A DNA stretch of 64,000 nt from Pseudomonas grandcourensis (GTDB taxonomy: Bacteria > Pseudomonadota > Gammaproteobacteria > Pseudomonadales > Pseudomonadaceae): assembly GCF_039909015.1 (NCBI RefSeq), contig NZ_CP150919.1, positions 1,340,501 through 1,404,500 on the forward strand. Direction: 5' to 3'. The translations under genes were made by a program, and so were the position numbers. The notes beneath the pieces are model-generated. The model made no database searches. It saw only the letters and a program-made list of their open reading frames with translations, and was not told the origin of the DNA. Each line of letters starts with the position of its first letter. The stretch's first letter is position 1. This document shows, one piece after another, positions 13,931-29,829 of this stretch.

Positions 13931-14022
13931 ATGTGGGAGCGAGCTTGCTCGCGATGAGGGTATGACAGTCGACGAATGGGTTGAATGTTAAGCCGCTATC
14001 GCGAGCAGGCTCGCTCCCACAT
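13931..14022. repeat. Paired REP elements (REPIN) between accA and tilS
   Basis: A 25-base arm (13931-13955, core GTGGGAGCGAGCTTGCTCGC) is repeated in inverted orientation at 13998-14022, with one central mismatch, around a 42-base spacer. This is the organisation of REP doublets common in fluorescent pseudomonads. The same core recurs at 63518-63545. Such elements are mobilised by RAYT transposases elsewhere in the genome and can stabilise mRNA 3' ends. Confidence 0.9.
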
Positions 14023-14045
14023 TTGATTTGTGCAAGGTGATGGAT

Positions 14046-15374
14046 ATGAGTCGGTCCAATATTGATCTGCCCGCCAGACTCTTGTTGAATCTTGCCTCGT
14101 GGCGCAATGCCGCCACTTGGCGCATCGCCTTCTCCGGCGGCCTGGACTCCACCGTCCTGCTGCACCTTCTGGCAACACTCTCCAAAACCGAATCCCTGCC
14201 GGCGCTCAACGCCATCCATGTCCATCACGGTCTTCAGGTCGTGGCCGATGCTTGGCCGGAACATTGTCGTTCCGTGTGCGCTGCGCTGGGCGTTCCGCTG
14301 CAAGTGGTTTGCGTACAGGTGCAACCGGGTGCCAGCCTCGAGCGTGCAGCCCGGGATGCGCGGTATCAGGCCTTCACTGAAACTGTTCAGGCCAACGAAG
14401 TGCTGCTGACGGCCCAGCACCGCGACGATCAGGCGGAAACCCTGTTGTTTCGCTTGTTGCGCGGGGCGGGCGTGCGCGGATTGTCCGGGATGCCGCGTCA
14501 GCGCCCGTTGGGCAAGGGGCATCTGCTGCGGCCATTGCTTGATGTCACGCGTGCTGAGCTGGAGGCTTATGCCAGTGTGCATGGCTTGAGTTGGATCGAA
14601 GATCCCTCGAATCAGGATCGGCAGTACTCGCGCAATTACCTGCGGCATCAAGTCTTGCCCGTGTTGATCCAGCGCTGGCCGCAAGCGGTGGCAACCATGG
14701 CCCGCAGCGCGGCGCATCTGACTGAAGCGCAGGGACTGCTCGAAGAACTGGCGGACATGGATTTGCGTGGGGCCGGCTCTGCCAGTGAGTTCGACTGGTT
14801 GGGCTTGCGGTCCCTTGAACTGGCGCCGCTTGCGCAACTGTCTGATGCCCGGCAGCGCAATGCCTTGAGTCATTGGCTCGAACCGCTGACCCGCCTGCCG
14901 GACACTGACCATTGGTCGGGTTGGGAGGATTTGCGCGACGCCACCGGCGATGCCAGCCCGGTGTGGCGACTGGCCGATGGCGAACTGCATCGGGCGGGCG
15001 GGCGGATCTGGTGGCTGTCCGGCCGCTGGCTGCAGCCACTGCCCGGCACCGGGGTGTGGCTGGATCCGGCGTCACCACTGATTCTCCCGGGCAACGGCGT
15101 GCTTTCGCTCACCGGCCAAATCCCCGATGGCCCTCTGCATATCCGCTATCGTGAAGGGGGAGAGGTCATGGCCTTGCCAGGTCGCGGCCATCGGGACCTG
15201 AAACGTTTGCTCAATGAAAGCGCTGTACCGTCCTTCGTACGCGGCAGATTGCCGCTGCTCTGCAAAGACGGGCAACTGCTGGCGGTAGCGAACCTCAAGG
15301 GGCTCGATGGTGGTGCGCTCGGCGACTGGTATTTGCATTGGCAGCCACTGAACGAAGATCAAGGTTTGAGCTGA
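14046..15374 (+). CDS. tilS: tRNA(Ile)-lysidine synthetase
   Basis: TilS converts C34 of the CAU-anticodon isoleucine tRNA to lysidine, using ATP and lysine, so that AUA is read correctly. The start at 14046 is six bases after AAGGTG (14034-14039), giving 442 residues. In-frame starts at 14028 and 14040 are closer to or upstream of this site. The PP-loop ATP pyrophosphatase motif SGGLDS is at residues 30-35. The substrate-binding and C-terminal TilS domains follow, with RDLKRLLNESAVPSFVR near the end. Immediately upstream lies a REP doublet, so its promoter is either short or shared with accA. Confidence 0.95.
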   Translation: MSRSNIDLPARLLLNLASWRNAATWRIAFSGGLDSTVLLHLLATLSKTESLPALNAIHVHHGLQVVADAWPEHCRSVCAALGVPLQVVCVQVQPGASLERAARDARYQAFTETVQANEVLLTAQHRDDQAETLLFRLLRGAGVRGLSGMPRQRPLGKGHLLRPLLDVTRAELEAYASVHGLSWIEDPSNQDRQYSRNYLRHQVLPVLIQRWPQAVATMARSAAHLTEAQGLLEELADMDLRGAGSASEFDWLGLRSLELAPLAQLSDARQRNALSHWLEPLTRLPDTDHWSGWEDLRDATGDASPVWRLADGELHRAGGRIWWLSGRWLQPLPGTGVWLDPASPLILPGNGVLSLTGQIPDGPLHIRYREGGEVMALPGRGHRDLKRLLNESAVPSFVRGRLPLLCKDGQLLAVANLKGLDGGALGDWYLHWQPLNEDQGLS

Positions 15375-15627
15375 AAGGGGCTTTCCGGTAGACTACGCTC
15401 CCTTCTTGATACAACTTCTGTGGATTCGCCTGAATTGCAGGAGTTGCCGATTACCAAGCAGTCTTTGCTGGGCGATTCCAAAAAATGTGTAGCGAGCAAC
15501 GAACCGGTGTTTCATTTTCCGGTCTGTCCCAACGCGGCGGTTTTTTTGAAAGGTGCACTGTGATTAATGCAGGTGATCGGGGGCTTCGGCCTTCCTTCGC
15601 TTTCCCCGGCGGCTCGGACCGCTTTAA

Positions 15628-18131
<2,504 letters not shown>

Positions 18132-18149
18132 TCCTCAATTCTCCGGTAA

Positions 18150-19577
<1,428 letters not shown>

Positions 19578-19658
19578 TTGTTAAATGGTAAAAAGTCAGC
19601 GGATTGTGTCGAAAAAATCGCTACAGCGACGTTTTTGCCACTAATCTGATGCCTTATA

Positions 19659-19690
19659 AGCACAAGCCTGGTTCTTCCAGGCTTCGTGCT
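19659..19690 (+). other. Long hairpin downstream of eno
   Basis: AGCACAAGCCTGG (19659-19671) pairs with CCAGGCTTCGTGCT (19677-19690), a 13-bp stem with one bulged base and a TTCTT loop. No T tract follows, so it is not a canonical intrinsic terminator. It could protect the eno mRNA 3' end or be a factor-dependent termination site. Confidence 0.45.
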
Positions 19691-19747
19691 ATCAGAAGCT
19701 TCACGTTTTGGCATGGCTGTCTTTTTTCACTGGATACCTGATATTCG

Positions 19748-20026
19748 ATGCGCAGTCCCAATTGGTTGTTCCTCATCCTGCTTTTGCTGCTGGCTGGCTT
19801 GCAGTACCGCCTGTGGGTGGGAAACGGCAGTCTGGCGCAAGTGGCCGAGTTGACTCAGCAGATTGCGGATCAGCAGGCTGAGAACCAGGCGTTGTTGGAA
19901 CGCAATCGGGTGATGGATGCCGAAGTCAGCGAGTTGAAAAAGGGCATGGAGACCGTTGAAGAACGGGCTCGTCATGAGTTGGGCATGGTCAAGGACGGTG
20001 AAACCCTTTACCAGTTGGCCCAATGA
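19748..20026 (+). CDS. ftsB: Cell division protein FtsB
   Basis: FtsB is a small bitopic divisome protein that acts with FtsL and FtsQ. The 92 residues show a short cytoplasmic N-terminus, one transmembrane segment (about residues 4-20, LFLILLLLLAGLQYRLW) and a periplasmic coiled coil rich in Q, E and L (LTQQIADQQAENQALLERN). The C-terminal segment ERARHELGMVKDGETLYQL is characteristic. The stop overlaps the ispD start by four bases. Confidence 0.93.
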   Translation: MRSPNWLFLILLLLLAGLQYRLWVGNGSLAQVAELTQQIADQQAENQALLERNRVMDAEVSELKKGMETVEERARHELGMVKDGETLYQLAQ

Positions 20027-20730
20027 TTAATTCGTTACCGGCCTTCTGGGCCGTGATTCCTGCCGCGGGCGTCGGTGCCCGTATGGCCGCGGACCGTCCC
20101 AAGCAGTATCTGCAACTGGGCGGGCGCACTATTCTCGAACACAGCCTTGGCTGTTTCCTTGATCATCCATGCCTCAAAGGTCTGGTGGTCAGTGTTGCTG
20201 TTGACGATCCTTATTGGCCGAACCTGGCATGTGCCAGTGATCCGCGCATTGCCCGGGTCGAGGGCGGCGCCGAACGTTCCGGGTCGGTGCTCAATGCCTT
20301 GCTGCACTTGCATGCGCAGGGTGCCGACGATGAGGATTGGGTACTGGTTCACGATGCCGCACGGCCGAACCTCAGTCGTGATGATCTGGACAAATTGCTG
20401 GCTGAGCTGGCTGACGATCCTGTTGGCGGACTGCTGGCGGTTCCGGCACGGGATACACTCAAGCGGGTCGACAAGCACGGTCGTGTGGTCGAAACCGTGG
20501 ATCGCAGCGTGATCTGGCAGGCCTACACGCCGCAGATGTTCCGCCTTGGGGCGTTGCATCGCGCACTGGCTGACAGTCTGGTGGCCGATGCCGTTATTAC
20601 CGACGAAGCTTCGGCGATGGAGTGGGCCGGTTCGGCACCGCGACTGATCGAAGGGCGGTCCGATAACCTTAAGGTTACGCGTCCCGAAGATCTTGAATGG
20701 CTTAGGCAGCGTTGGGCCAATCGTCACTAG
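20023..20730 (+). CDS. ispD: 2-C-methyl-D-erythritol 4-phosphate cytidylyltransferase
   Basis: IspD couples MEP to CTP, releasing pyrophosphate, in the MEP pathway. The 235 residues carry the nucleotidyltransferase motif AAGVGARMAADRPKQYL near the N-terminus and VHDAARPN in the middle. It overlaps ftsB (ATGA). Its 3' end converges on the LysR gene with only 6 bp between the stops and no visible terminator, so the transcripts may overlap. ispF is 3 kb downstream, separated here by the formaldehyde operon. Confidence 0.95.
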   Translation: MINSLPAFWAVIPAAGVGARMAADRPKQYLQLGGRTILEHSLGCFLDHPCLKGLVVSVAVDDPYWPNLACASDPRIARVEGGAERSGSVLNALLHLHAQGADDEDWVLVHDAARPNLSRDDLDKLLAELADDPVGGLLAVPARDTLKRVDKHGRVVETVDRSVIWQAYTPQMFRLGALHRALADSLVADAVITDEASAMEWAGSAPRLIEGRSDNLKVTRPEDLEWLRQRWANRH

Positions 20731-20736
20731 AAGATC

Positions 20737-21633
20737 TTAAAACCTGTACTCCGGCCGTTCGGCCAACCCCTCTTTCAAGTAGTCCACCAACTTGCGCACC
20801 TTCGGCGACAAATGCCGCTGCTGCGGATATAGCGCCCAAACGGCGGTATTTGGCGGTTGATGTGCCTCCAACAACGAAATCAACGCGCCGCTATTCAAAT
20901 GCTCCAGCACGTAATAGTCCGGCAACTGACACAACCCCACGCCTTGTAAAGCGGCATCCAGTACGGCTTGCCCACTGTTGCAGCGCCAGTTTCCCTGCAC
21001 CCTTTGCGAAAATTCCCGCCCGTTCTGTTCCAGTTGCCAAAGGTCCGAGCTGCCGATTAGACAGTTGTGGCGGCTCAGCTCCGACAAGCTGTGCGGGCGA
21101 CCGTAGCGCTCAAGGTAGGAGGGCGATGCACAGAGAAACATGCGTCGTGGCGCGAGGCGGGTGGCGACCAGCCGTGAGTCCTGCAAACGCCCGAGGCGAA
21201 TCGCCAGGTCGAGGCCTTCGTGCACAAGGTCAAGCTGGCGATTGCTCAGTTCGATGTCGATCCGCAGTTGCGGATACAGCCCCATGAAACGGGTCACCAG
21301 CGGCACGATGAAGCGTTCGCCGTAAGCCACGGCGCAGGTCATGCGCAGCATGCCCTTGGGTTCGCTGGTCAGATCGCCCACGGCGCGCAGTGCTTCTTCG
21401 CGACCATCCTGCAAACGCTGGCAATGTTGCAGGAAGGTTTGCCCTGCCTCGGTCAGCGTGACCCGGCGGGTACTGCGGTAGAGCAGACGAGTCTGCAAAC
21501 GCTCTTCAAGGCGTACGATCTGTCGACTGACATGGGAGGAAGAAACCCCCAGGCGCTCCGCCGCAGCGGTGAACTGGCTGCATTCGGCAACGGCGACAAA
21601 CTCGTCGATCCCTTCCCAGCGATTTTCGGACAT
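20737..21633 (-). CDS. gfnR: LysR-family regulator, probable GfnR
   Basis: The 298-residue protein has an N-terminal winged HTH (FTAAAERLGVSSSHVSRQI, about residues 18-37) and a LysR substrate-binding domain. It is transcribed divergently from frmA-fghA, with 107 bp between the start codons. A P. aeruginosa LysR protein in the same position is known to me as GfnR, an activator of glutathione-dependent formaldehyde detoxification. The name here rests on that synteny plus family, not on a search. An imperfect inverted repeat in the shared promoter could be its binding site. It could instead be an unrelated LysR regulator. Confidence 0.7.
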   Translation of the reverse strand: MSENRWEGIDEFVAVAECSQFTAAAERLGVSSSHVSRQIVRLEERLQTRLLYRSTRRVTLTEAGQTFLQHCQRLQDGREEALRAVGDLTSEPKGMLRMTCAVAYGERFIVPLVTRFMGLYPQLRIDIELSNRQLDLVHEGLDLAIRLGRLQDSRLVATRLAPRRMFLCASPSYLERYGRPHSLSELSRHNCLIGSSDLWQLEQNGREFSQRVQGNWRCNSGQAVLDAALQGVGLCQLPDYYVLEHLNSGALISLLEAHQPPNTAVWALYPQQRHLSPKVRKLVDYLKEGLAERPEYRF

Positions 21634-21688
21634 CGATGATTATCCCTGTGCGGCAATAATATTTTGCATTTGCATCGATTATTCATCG
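21634..21688. promoter_or_regulatory. Possible LysR operator in the gfnR-frmA intergenic region
   Basis: CGATGATTATC (21634-21644) and GATTATTCATCG (21677-21688) form an imperfect inverted repeat, separated by an AT-rich stretch. It sits directly upstream of the regulator start and 53 bp before the frmA start. LysR proteins typically bind such dyads between divergent genes. Binding is inferred. Confidence 0.35.
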
Positions 21689-21692
21689 TTAA

Positions 21693-22853
<1,161 letters not shown>

Positions 22854-22861
22854 GGTCCGCC

Positions 22862-23707
22862 ATGAGCCTGGAAAACATCTCCTGCCAGAAAAGCTTCGGC
22901 GGCTGGCACAAACGCTATCGCCATCGCTCGGAAGTGCTCGGTTGCGACATGGTGTTTGCCGTCTACCTGCCACCGCAGGCGGAGCAGGGCGGCAAGCTGC
23001 CGGTGTTGTACTGGTTGTCCGGCCTGACCTGCACCGACGAGAACTTCATGCAAAAGGCCGGCGCCATGCGCATGGCCGCCGAGCTGGGGCTGATCATCGT
23101 CGCACCGGACACCAGCCCTCGCGGCGCCGATGTGCCGGGCGATCCGGATGGCGCCTGGGACTTCGGTCTTGGCGCCGGTTTTTACCTGAATGCCACCCAG
23201 GAGCCTTGGTCGCGCCACTATCGGATGCATGACTATGTCGTGCAGGAATTGCCGACTTTGGTTGAAGCCCATTTCCCGGCTTCGGACAAGCGCGGCATCA
23301 GTGGCCATTCCATGGGTGGCCACGGTGCGCTGGTCTGCGCATTGCGCAATCCGGGGCGCTATCTGTCGGTGTCGGCATTCTCGCCAATCAACAATCCGAT
23401 GGATTGCCCGTGGGGGCAGAAAGCCTTCTCCCGCTATCTGGGAGAGGACCGTTCGAAATGGCGCGAATGGGATGCCTGCGCGTTGATAGCCGAGGCCGAT
23501 GAAAAGCTGCCGCTGTTGGTCGACCAGGGCGATCGTGACGATTTCCTTGCCAACCAACTCAAACCCGAAGCCTTGCAGCAGGCAGCCAAACTGGCCGGTC
23601 ACCCGCTGACGTTGCGCCTGCAACCGGGCTATGACCACAGCTATTTCTTCATTGCAAGTTTCATTGACGACCACTTGCGGCATCACGCGCATGCTCTAGG
23701 TGCCTAA
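22862..23707 (+). CDS. fghA: S-formylglutathione hydrolase
   Basis: FghA hydrolyses S-formylglutathione to formate and glutathione, completing formaldehyde removal. The 281 residues form an alpha/beta hydrolase of the esterase D family, with the nucleophile Ser150 in GHSMGGHG. The family segments [13 protein letters not shown] and PDTSPRG are present. It shares an operon with frmA (8-bp gap). A terminator-like hairpin follows immediately and abuts the ispF start. Confidence 0.95.
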   Translation: MSLENISCQKSFGGWHKRYRHRSEVLGCDMVFAVYLPPQAEQGGKLPVLYWLSGLTCTDENFMQKAGAMRMAAELGLIIVAPDTSPRGADVPGDPDGAWDFGLGAGFYLNATQEPWSRHYRMHDYVVQELPTLVEAHFPASDKRGISGHSMGGHGALVCALRNPGRYLSVSAFSPINNPMDCPWGQKAFSRYLGEDRSKWREWDACALIAEADEKLPLLVDQGDRDDFLANQLKPEALQQAAKLAGHPLTLRLQPGYDHSYFFIASFIDDHLRHHAHALGA

Positions 23708-23721
23708 TGCAGGTAGAATCA

Positions 23722-23750
23722 CGCCCTGACAAAAATCGGGGCGTTTTTTT
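23722..23750 (+). terminator. Intrinsic terminator abutting the ispF start codon
   Basis: CGCCCTGA (23722-23729) pairs with TCGGGGCG (23736-23743), with one G-U pair, around a CAAAAA loop. Seven T residues (23744-23750) follow, and the ATG of ispF begins at the next base. The structure looks like the terminator of frmA-fghA and leaves no room for a normal Shine-Dalgarno for ispF. Confidence 0.7.
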
Positions 23751-24224
23751 ATGCGTATTGGCCACGGCTATGATGTGCACCGTTTCGCTGAAGGCGATTT
23801 CATCACTCTGGGCGGCGTGCGCATTGCACACAGCTTCGGGCTGCTCGCTCACTCTGACGGTGACGTCCTCTTGCACGCCTTGAGCGATGCCTTGCTCGGC
23901 GCCGCGGCGCTGGGCGACATCGGCAAGCATTTCCCGGATACCGACCCGCAATTCAAGGGCGCCGACAGCCGTGCGCTGTTGCGTCACGTCGTCGCACTGG
24001 TCCATGCCAAAGGCTGGAAAGTCGGCAACGTCGATAACACCATCGTCGCCCAGGCGCCGAAAATGGCCCCGCATATCGAATCGATGCGCGCGCTGATTGC
24101 CGCGGATCTTCAAGTAGAGTTGGATCAAGTGAACGTGAAAGCTACCACCACCGAAAAGCTCGGCTTTGTCGGTCGCGAAGAAGGCATTGCCGTGCACTCC
24201 GTTGCCTTGTTGCTGCGCGCATGA
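23751..24224 (+). CDS. ispF: 2-C-methyl-D-erythritol 2,4-cyclodiphosphate synthase
   Basis: IspF cyclises CDP-ME 2-phosphate to MEcPP, releasing CMP, in the MEP pathway. The 157 residues begin [12 protein letters not shown], which carries the conserved zinc ligands Asp and His. The [18 protein letters not shown] and GKHFPDTD segments are also typical. The start is fixed by the conserved N-terminus although it directly follows a T tract of a terminator-like hairpin. The stop overlaps truD (ATGA). A possible -10 hexamer TAGAAT lies at 23714-23719. Confidence 0.95.
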   Translation: MRIGHGYDVHRFAEGDFITLGGVRIAHSFGLLAHSDGDVLLHALSDALLGAAALGDIGKHFPDTDPQFKGADSRALLRHVVALVHAKGWKVGNVDNTIVAQAPKMAPHIESMRALIAADLQVELDQVNVKATTTEKLGFVGREEGIAVHSVALLLRA

Positions 24225-25266
24225 ACGAACTGCAATTGCTCGGCCCGCGGGCTTACGGTGAAGCCCTCGGTACAGCGGTCCTGAAAGCGATCGCGGAAGA
24301 TTTCCAGGTCGACGAAGTCCTCGACATTCCCCTCAGCGGCGAAGGCGAACACCTGTGGATCTGGGTGGAAAAGCGCGGCCTGAATACTGAAGAAGCAGCG
24401 CGACGGATTGCCAAGGCTGCCGGGGTGCCATTGCGCACCGTCAGTTATGCCGGGCTCAAGGACCGTCAGGCGTTGACTCGCCAGTGGTTCAGCGTGCAAC
24501 TGCCGGGCAAGGCAGACCCGGATCTGTCGGCCGCGGAAAACGATACGCTGAAGATCCTCAAGACCGCCCGCCACAAACGCAAACTGCAACGCGGTGCCCA
24601 CTCGGCCAATGGTTTTACGTTGCGCCTGACGCAATTCGCCGGCGACAAGGCCGCGCTTGAAGAGCGTCTGCAATTGATCGCCAAACAAGGCATCCCCAAT
24701 TATTTCGGCGCCCAGCGTTTCGGCCATGACGGCGGCAACGTCGTCGATGCTCGCGCCTGGGCCGCGCGCAAGGCCTTGCCGGAGCAGCGCAACGTGCGCT
24801 CGCGTCTGCTCTCCACGGCGCGCAGTTTTCTGTTCAATCAGGTGTTGGCCGCAAGAGTTGCCGATGGCACCTGGCAGCGTGCCCAGGTGGGCGATCTGCT
24901 GGCGTTCACCGACAGCCGCAGCTTTTTCCCGGCAGGCGAAGCCGAGTGCAGCGACCCGCGCCTGGCGATTCTCGATCTGCACCCGACCGGTCCGCAGTGG
25001 GGCGAAGGTGACTCGCCGGCCACGGGCGCTGTCCATGAACTGGAGCAGGCCATCGCCGCACGCGAAGCGGATTTGCGTGACTGGTTGATCAACGCCGGAA
25101 TGAGCCACGAACGTCGCATCCTGCGGCTGCCCATTGGCGGGTTGACGTGGCATTATCCCGAGCCTGACATTCTGCAACTGGAATTCGTCCTGCCGGCCGG
25201 ATGCTTCGCCACCGTATTGGTGCGCGAGCTTGTTGATCTGGTGCCGGTGGGGCAGACGGACAGCCC

Positions 25267-25279
<13 letters not shown>
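24221..25279 (+). CDS. truD: tRNA pseudouridine(13) synthase
   Basis: TruD isomerises U13 in tRNA-Glu. The 352 residues show the TruD catalytic motif [13 protein letters not shown] with the nucleophile Asp81, and the [15 protein letters not shown] insertion-domain segment. It overlaps ispF by four bases and surE by 13 bases, so the three are probably co-translated. The order ispF-truD-surE-pcm-nlpD-rpoS is conserved in gammaproteobacteria. Confidence 0.95.
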
Positions 25280-26693
<1,414 letters not shown>

Positions 26694-26905
26694 GCATTTG
26701 TTTCGGCACGCTGAATTCTCTTCGATTGCCTTTGTCTTACAGCGGCATCGTTGTGTTAAACGGGATTCATCGTCAGGCAGCAAACGTGTGCGCGACACCG
26801 ATTCGCTACATTAAAGGTAAAGCGTGCACAGCCCGTTATACTTGCGACAGTTCATTACCGGACTCCGGTATTTCACATTTTCAGCCACCACAGAGGGAGC
26901 GGCGG

Positions 26906-27763
26906 GTGAGTCTCACAGTCATTGCGCAGCGTATGAGTAAAACGAGCTTTCAGCGCCTGGTGACTGGCCTTGTCTTGAGCACGTTGCTGGTCGGTTGTTC
27001 CAGCAACAAATCCAGCGATGTTCGTGTCGTCGACCGCAACAACGCTGCACCCCAGCGTCCGGTCGTGACCACCGGACAATACGTCGTTCGGCCCAAGGAC
27101 ACCCTGTTCTCCATCGCCTTCCGTTACGGTTGGGACTACAAGGCCCTGGCGGCACGCAACAACATTCCTGCGCCTTACACCATCCGTCCGGGTCAGACGA
27201 TTCGCTTTGATGGTCGTACCGATTCAACGTCGACGGCGGTGGTCAGTTCGTCCAGTTCAACGCCTTCATCGTCGAGTACAACCACGATCATCCGTCGTTC
27301 GGCAAACGGTACGACCACCAGCACAACGACGGTTGTACCGTCCGTCGCGAGCAAGCCTGCAGCCGATCCATTGCCCCCTCCCGGGCCAGCCCCGACCGGC
27401 TGGGGATGGCCATCTAATGGCATTCTGATTGGAAAATTCTCTTCAAACGGTAGTTTGAATAAAGGAATTGATATCGCCGGAGATTTGGGACAGCCTGTTT
27501 TAGCTGCGTCTGATGGGACGGTGGTATACGCCGGGAGTGGCTTAAGGGGCTACGGCGAACTAGTAATCATCAAACACAGTGAAACCTACGTAAGCGCCTA
27601 CGGACATAACCGCAGGCTGTTGGTTCGGGAGGGGCAGCAGGTCAAGGTCGGACAGACAATTGCCGAAATGGGGTCAACGGGTACAGACCGGGTGAAACTG
27701 CATTTTGAGATTCGCCGCCAAGGTAAACCTGTAGATCCGCTGCAATTCCTGCCACGTCGTTGA
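26906..27763 (+). CDS. nlpD: NlpD-type lipoprotein with LysM and degenerate M23 domain
   Basis: NlpD activates cell-wall amidases at the septum. The GTG at 26906 is preceded by a GAGGGAGC ribosome-binding site and gives 285 residues; the frame extends upstream but without conserved sequence. A lipobox LLVGC is at the N-terminus. A LysM domain (GQYVVRPKDTLFSIAFRYG to IRPGQTIRF) and a Ser/Thr-rich low-complexity linker follow. The C-terminus is an M23/LytM domain whose first His ligand is replaced (NKGIDIAGD), consistent with an activator rather than an enzyme. Codon use in the last third is unlike neighbouring genes. The rpoS promoter is known to lie in this gene in related bacteria. Confidence 0.93.
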   Translation: MSLTVIAQRMSKTSFQRLVTGLVLSTLLVGCSSNKSSDVRVVDRNNAAPQRPVVTTGQYVVRPKDTLFSIAFRYGWDYKALAARNNIPAPYTIRPGQTIRFDGRTDSTSTAVVSSSSSTPSSSSTTTIIRRSANGTTTSTTTVVPSVASKPAADPLPPPGPAPTGWGWPSNGILIGKFSSNGSLNKGIDIAGDLGQPVLAASDGTVVYAGSGLRGYGELVIIKHSETYVSAYGHNRRLLVREGQQVKVGQTIAEMGSTGTDRVKLHFEIRRQGKPVDPLQFLPRR

Positions 27764-27868
27764 TCGCTTACCAGCCTGTTCCGTCGCGTAGAGGGGACAG
27801 GCTCCAGCGTTGCCAGGGAGAAAGGCGCCGCTTGAGCTTGAGGTCGAACTCACCAAAGGACTATAACA

Positions 27869-28876
<1,008 letters not shown>

Positions 28877-28897
28877 GGCGCTCACTGCGATGGCACG

Positions 28898-28925
28898 AAA
28901 AACCCCGACCGGCTCGGGGTTTTTT
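28898..28925 (+). terminator. rpoS intrinsic terminator
   Basis: AAAAACCCCGA (28898-28908) pairs with TCGGGGTTTTT (28914-28924) around CCGGC, followed by T residues. This is a textbook terminator 21 bp after the rpoS stop. Confidence 0.85.
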
Positions 28926-28973
28926 ATTGTCTGGTCTGGGGATCGAATCCCCCTCGGGATTTTGGTTTCGTGC

Positions 28974-28991
28974 TGTAAGCCTTGGCTTACT
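28974..28991 (+). promoter_or_regulatory. GacA upstream activating sequence of rsmZ
   Basis: TGTAAG-N6-CTTACT (28974-28991) matches the GacA box consensus TGTAAGN6CTTACA with one mismatch. It lies about 190 bp upstream of the predicted rsmZ start, the usual position in P. fluorescens. It would make rsmZ dependent on GacS/GacA. Confidence 0.8.
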
Positions 28992-29127
28992 CTTGCGTAA
29001 GTGTTCGTTATTTTTACACTCTGGCAGTCGCCTATGTTGAGCGCTATTTGCCTCTATCTTTTTGATTTATATAGCTATTTTTTATTATTAATGATGTGTG
29101 ACAGTTGGAATTCGCACCAAGGGGCGA

Positions 29128-29155
29128 TTGATCCCGCAGGGGAAAGCTCTAGTAT
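29128..29155 (+). promoter_or_regulatory. Predicted rsmZ sigma70-like promoter
   Basis: A -35-like TTGATC (29128-29133) and a -10-like TAGTAT (29150-29155) are separated by 16 bases and lie 9 bases before the predicted RNA start at 29164. The assignment is from spacing and hexamers only. Confidence 0.6.
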
Positions 29156-29163
29156 TCAGGTTG

Positions 29164-29292
29164 TGTCGACGGACAGACACGTCCTTCAAGGATGAGGGAT
29201 ATGGATATCGCAGGACGCGATTCATCAGGACGATGAAAAGGAACACAGGGAATAGGGAAAAAATGTGGGCGGGTCAAACCGCCCCTTTTTTT
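29164..29292 (+). ncRNA. rsmZ: Regulatory small RNA RsmZ
   Basis: RsmZ sequesters the translational repressors RsmA/RsmE, so it derepresses secondary metabolism, biofilm and exoproduct genes. The segment starts TGTCGACGGACAGACAC, very like known Pseudomonas rsmZ. It contains at least six GGA motifs (for example CGGAC, AAGGATG, CAGGACG and CAGGACGATG), several in predicted loops. It ends in an intrinsic terminator: GGGCGG (29267-29272), loop, CCGCCC (29279-29284) and seven T residues. The length of about 129 nt fits. Its place between rpoS and fdxA is the conserved one. Exact ends are predicted. Confidence 0.9.
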
Positions 29293-29302
29293 GCCTGCAA
29301 AA

Positions 29303-29331
29303 AAGCAAAAAGGCCCTTTTGGGGCCTTTTA
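29303..29331 (-). terminator. fdxA terminator
   Basis: AAAAAGGCCC and GGGCCTTTT flank a TTTTG-containing loop just 3' of fdxA on the minus strand, about 10 bases from the rsmZ terminator. The two convergent units are insulated by back-to-back hairpins. Confidence 0.65.
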
Positions 29332-29348
29332 CAGGAACGCGGGGGTAA

Positions 29349-29687
29349 TCAGCGTTCGAGGTCTTTGAGCTTGTTGCCAACAGATTTGTTGATGACGCGA
29401 TCAAACTCTTCTGCATCAGGCAACGATTCTTTCTTCTCGGTGATGTTCGGCCAGATATCGGCCAACTCAGCGTTCAGCTCGATAAAGTTCTCCATGCCGG
29501 CCGGAACCTCATCTTCGGAGAAGATAGCCACGGCAGGGCATTCAGGTTCGCACAGCGCGCAATCGATGCACTCATCCGGGTGAATCACCAGGAAATTCGG
29601 GCCTTCGTAAAAGCAGTCCACCGGACAGACTTCTACGCAGTCGGTGTACTTGCACTTGATGCAGTTGTCGGTGACGACGAAGGTCAT
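29349..29687 (-). CDS. fdxA: Seven-iron ferredoxin FdxA
   Basis: This small electron carrier binds one [3Fe-4S] and one [4Fe-4S] cluster. The 112 residues begin [17 protein letters not shown]. They show two cysteine clusters, [14 protein letters not shown] and [12 protein letters not shown], followed by the longer C-terminal extension usual for Azotobacter-type ferredoxin I. It is transcribed against rsmZ and sits 3' of mutS with a 142-bp gap. Its partner in Pseudomonas is not settled. A functional pairing with Fpr, also encoded in this window, is plausible but not shown. Confidence 0.94.
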   Translation of the reverse strand: MTFVVTDNCIKCKYTDCVEVCPVDCFYEGPNFLVIHPDECIDCALCEPECPAVAIFSEDEVPAGMENFIELNAELADIWPNITEKKESLPDAEEFDRVINKSVGNKLKDLER

Positions 29688-29829
29688 TTCTAATTTTCTC
29701 CTCAGGCGCGGCTTGCTGCGCCCCTTCTCGTAGGGGTCGCCAGGTTCGGGAGCGATAGTCTGCTGGCCAGGCTATTAGCCAGCAGCATCCCAAACCGCGC
29801 GAGATTCTAACAGCTTGCAAGCCGCTGCG

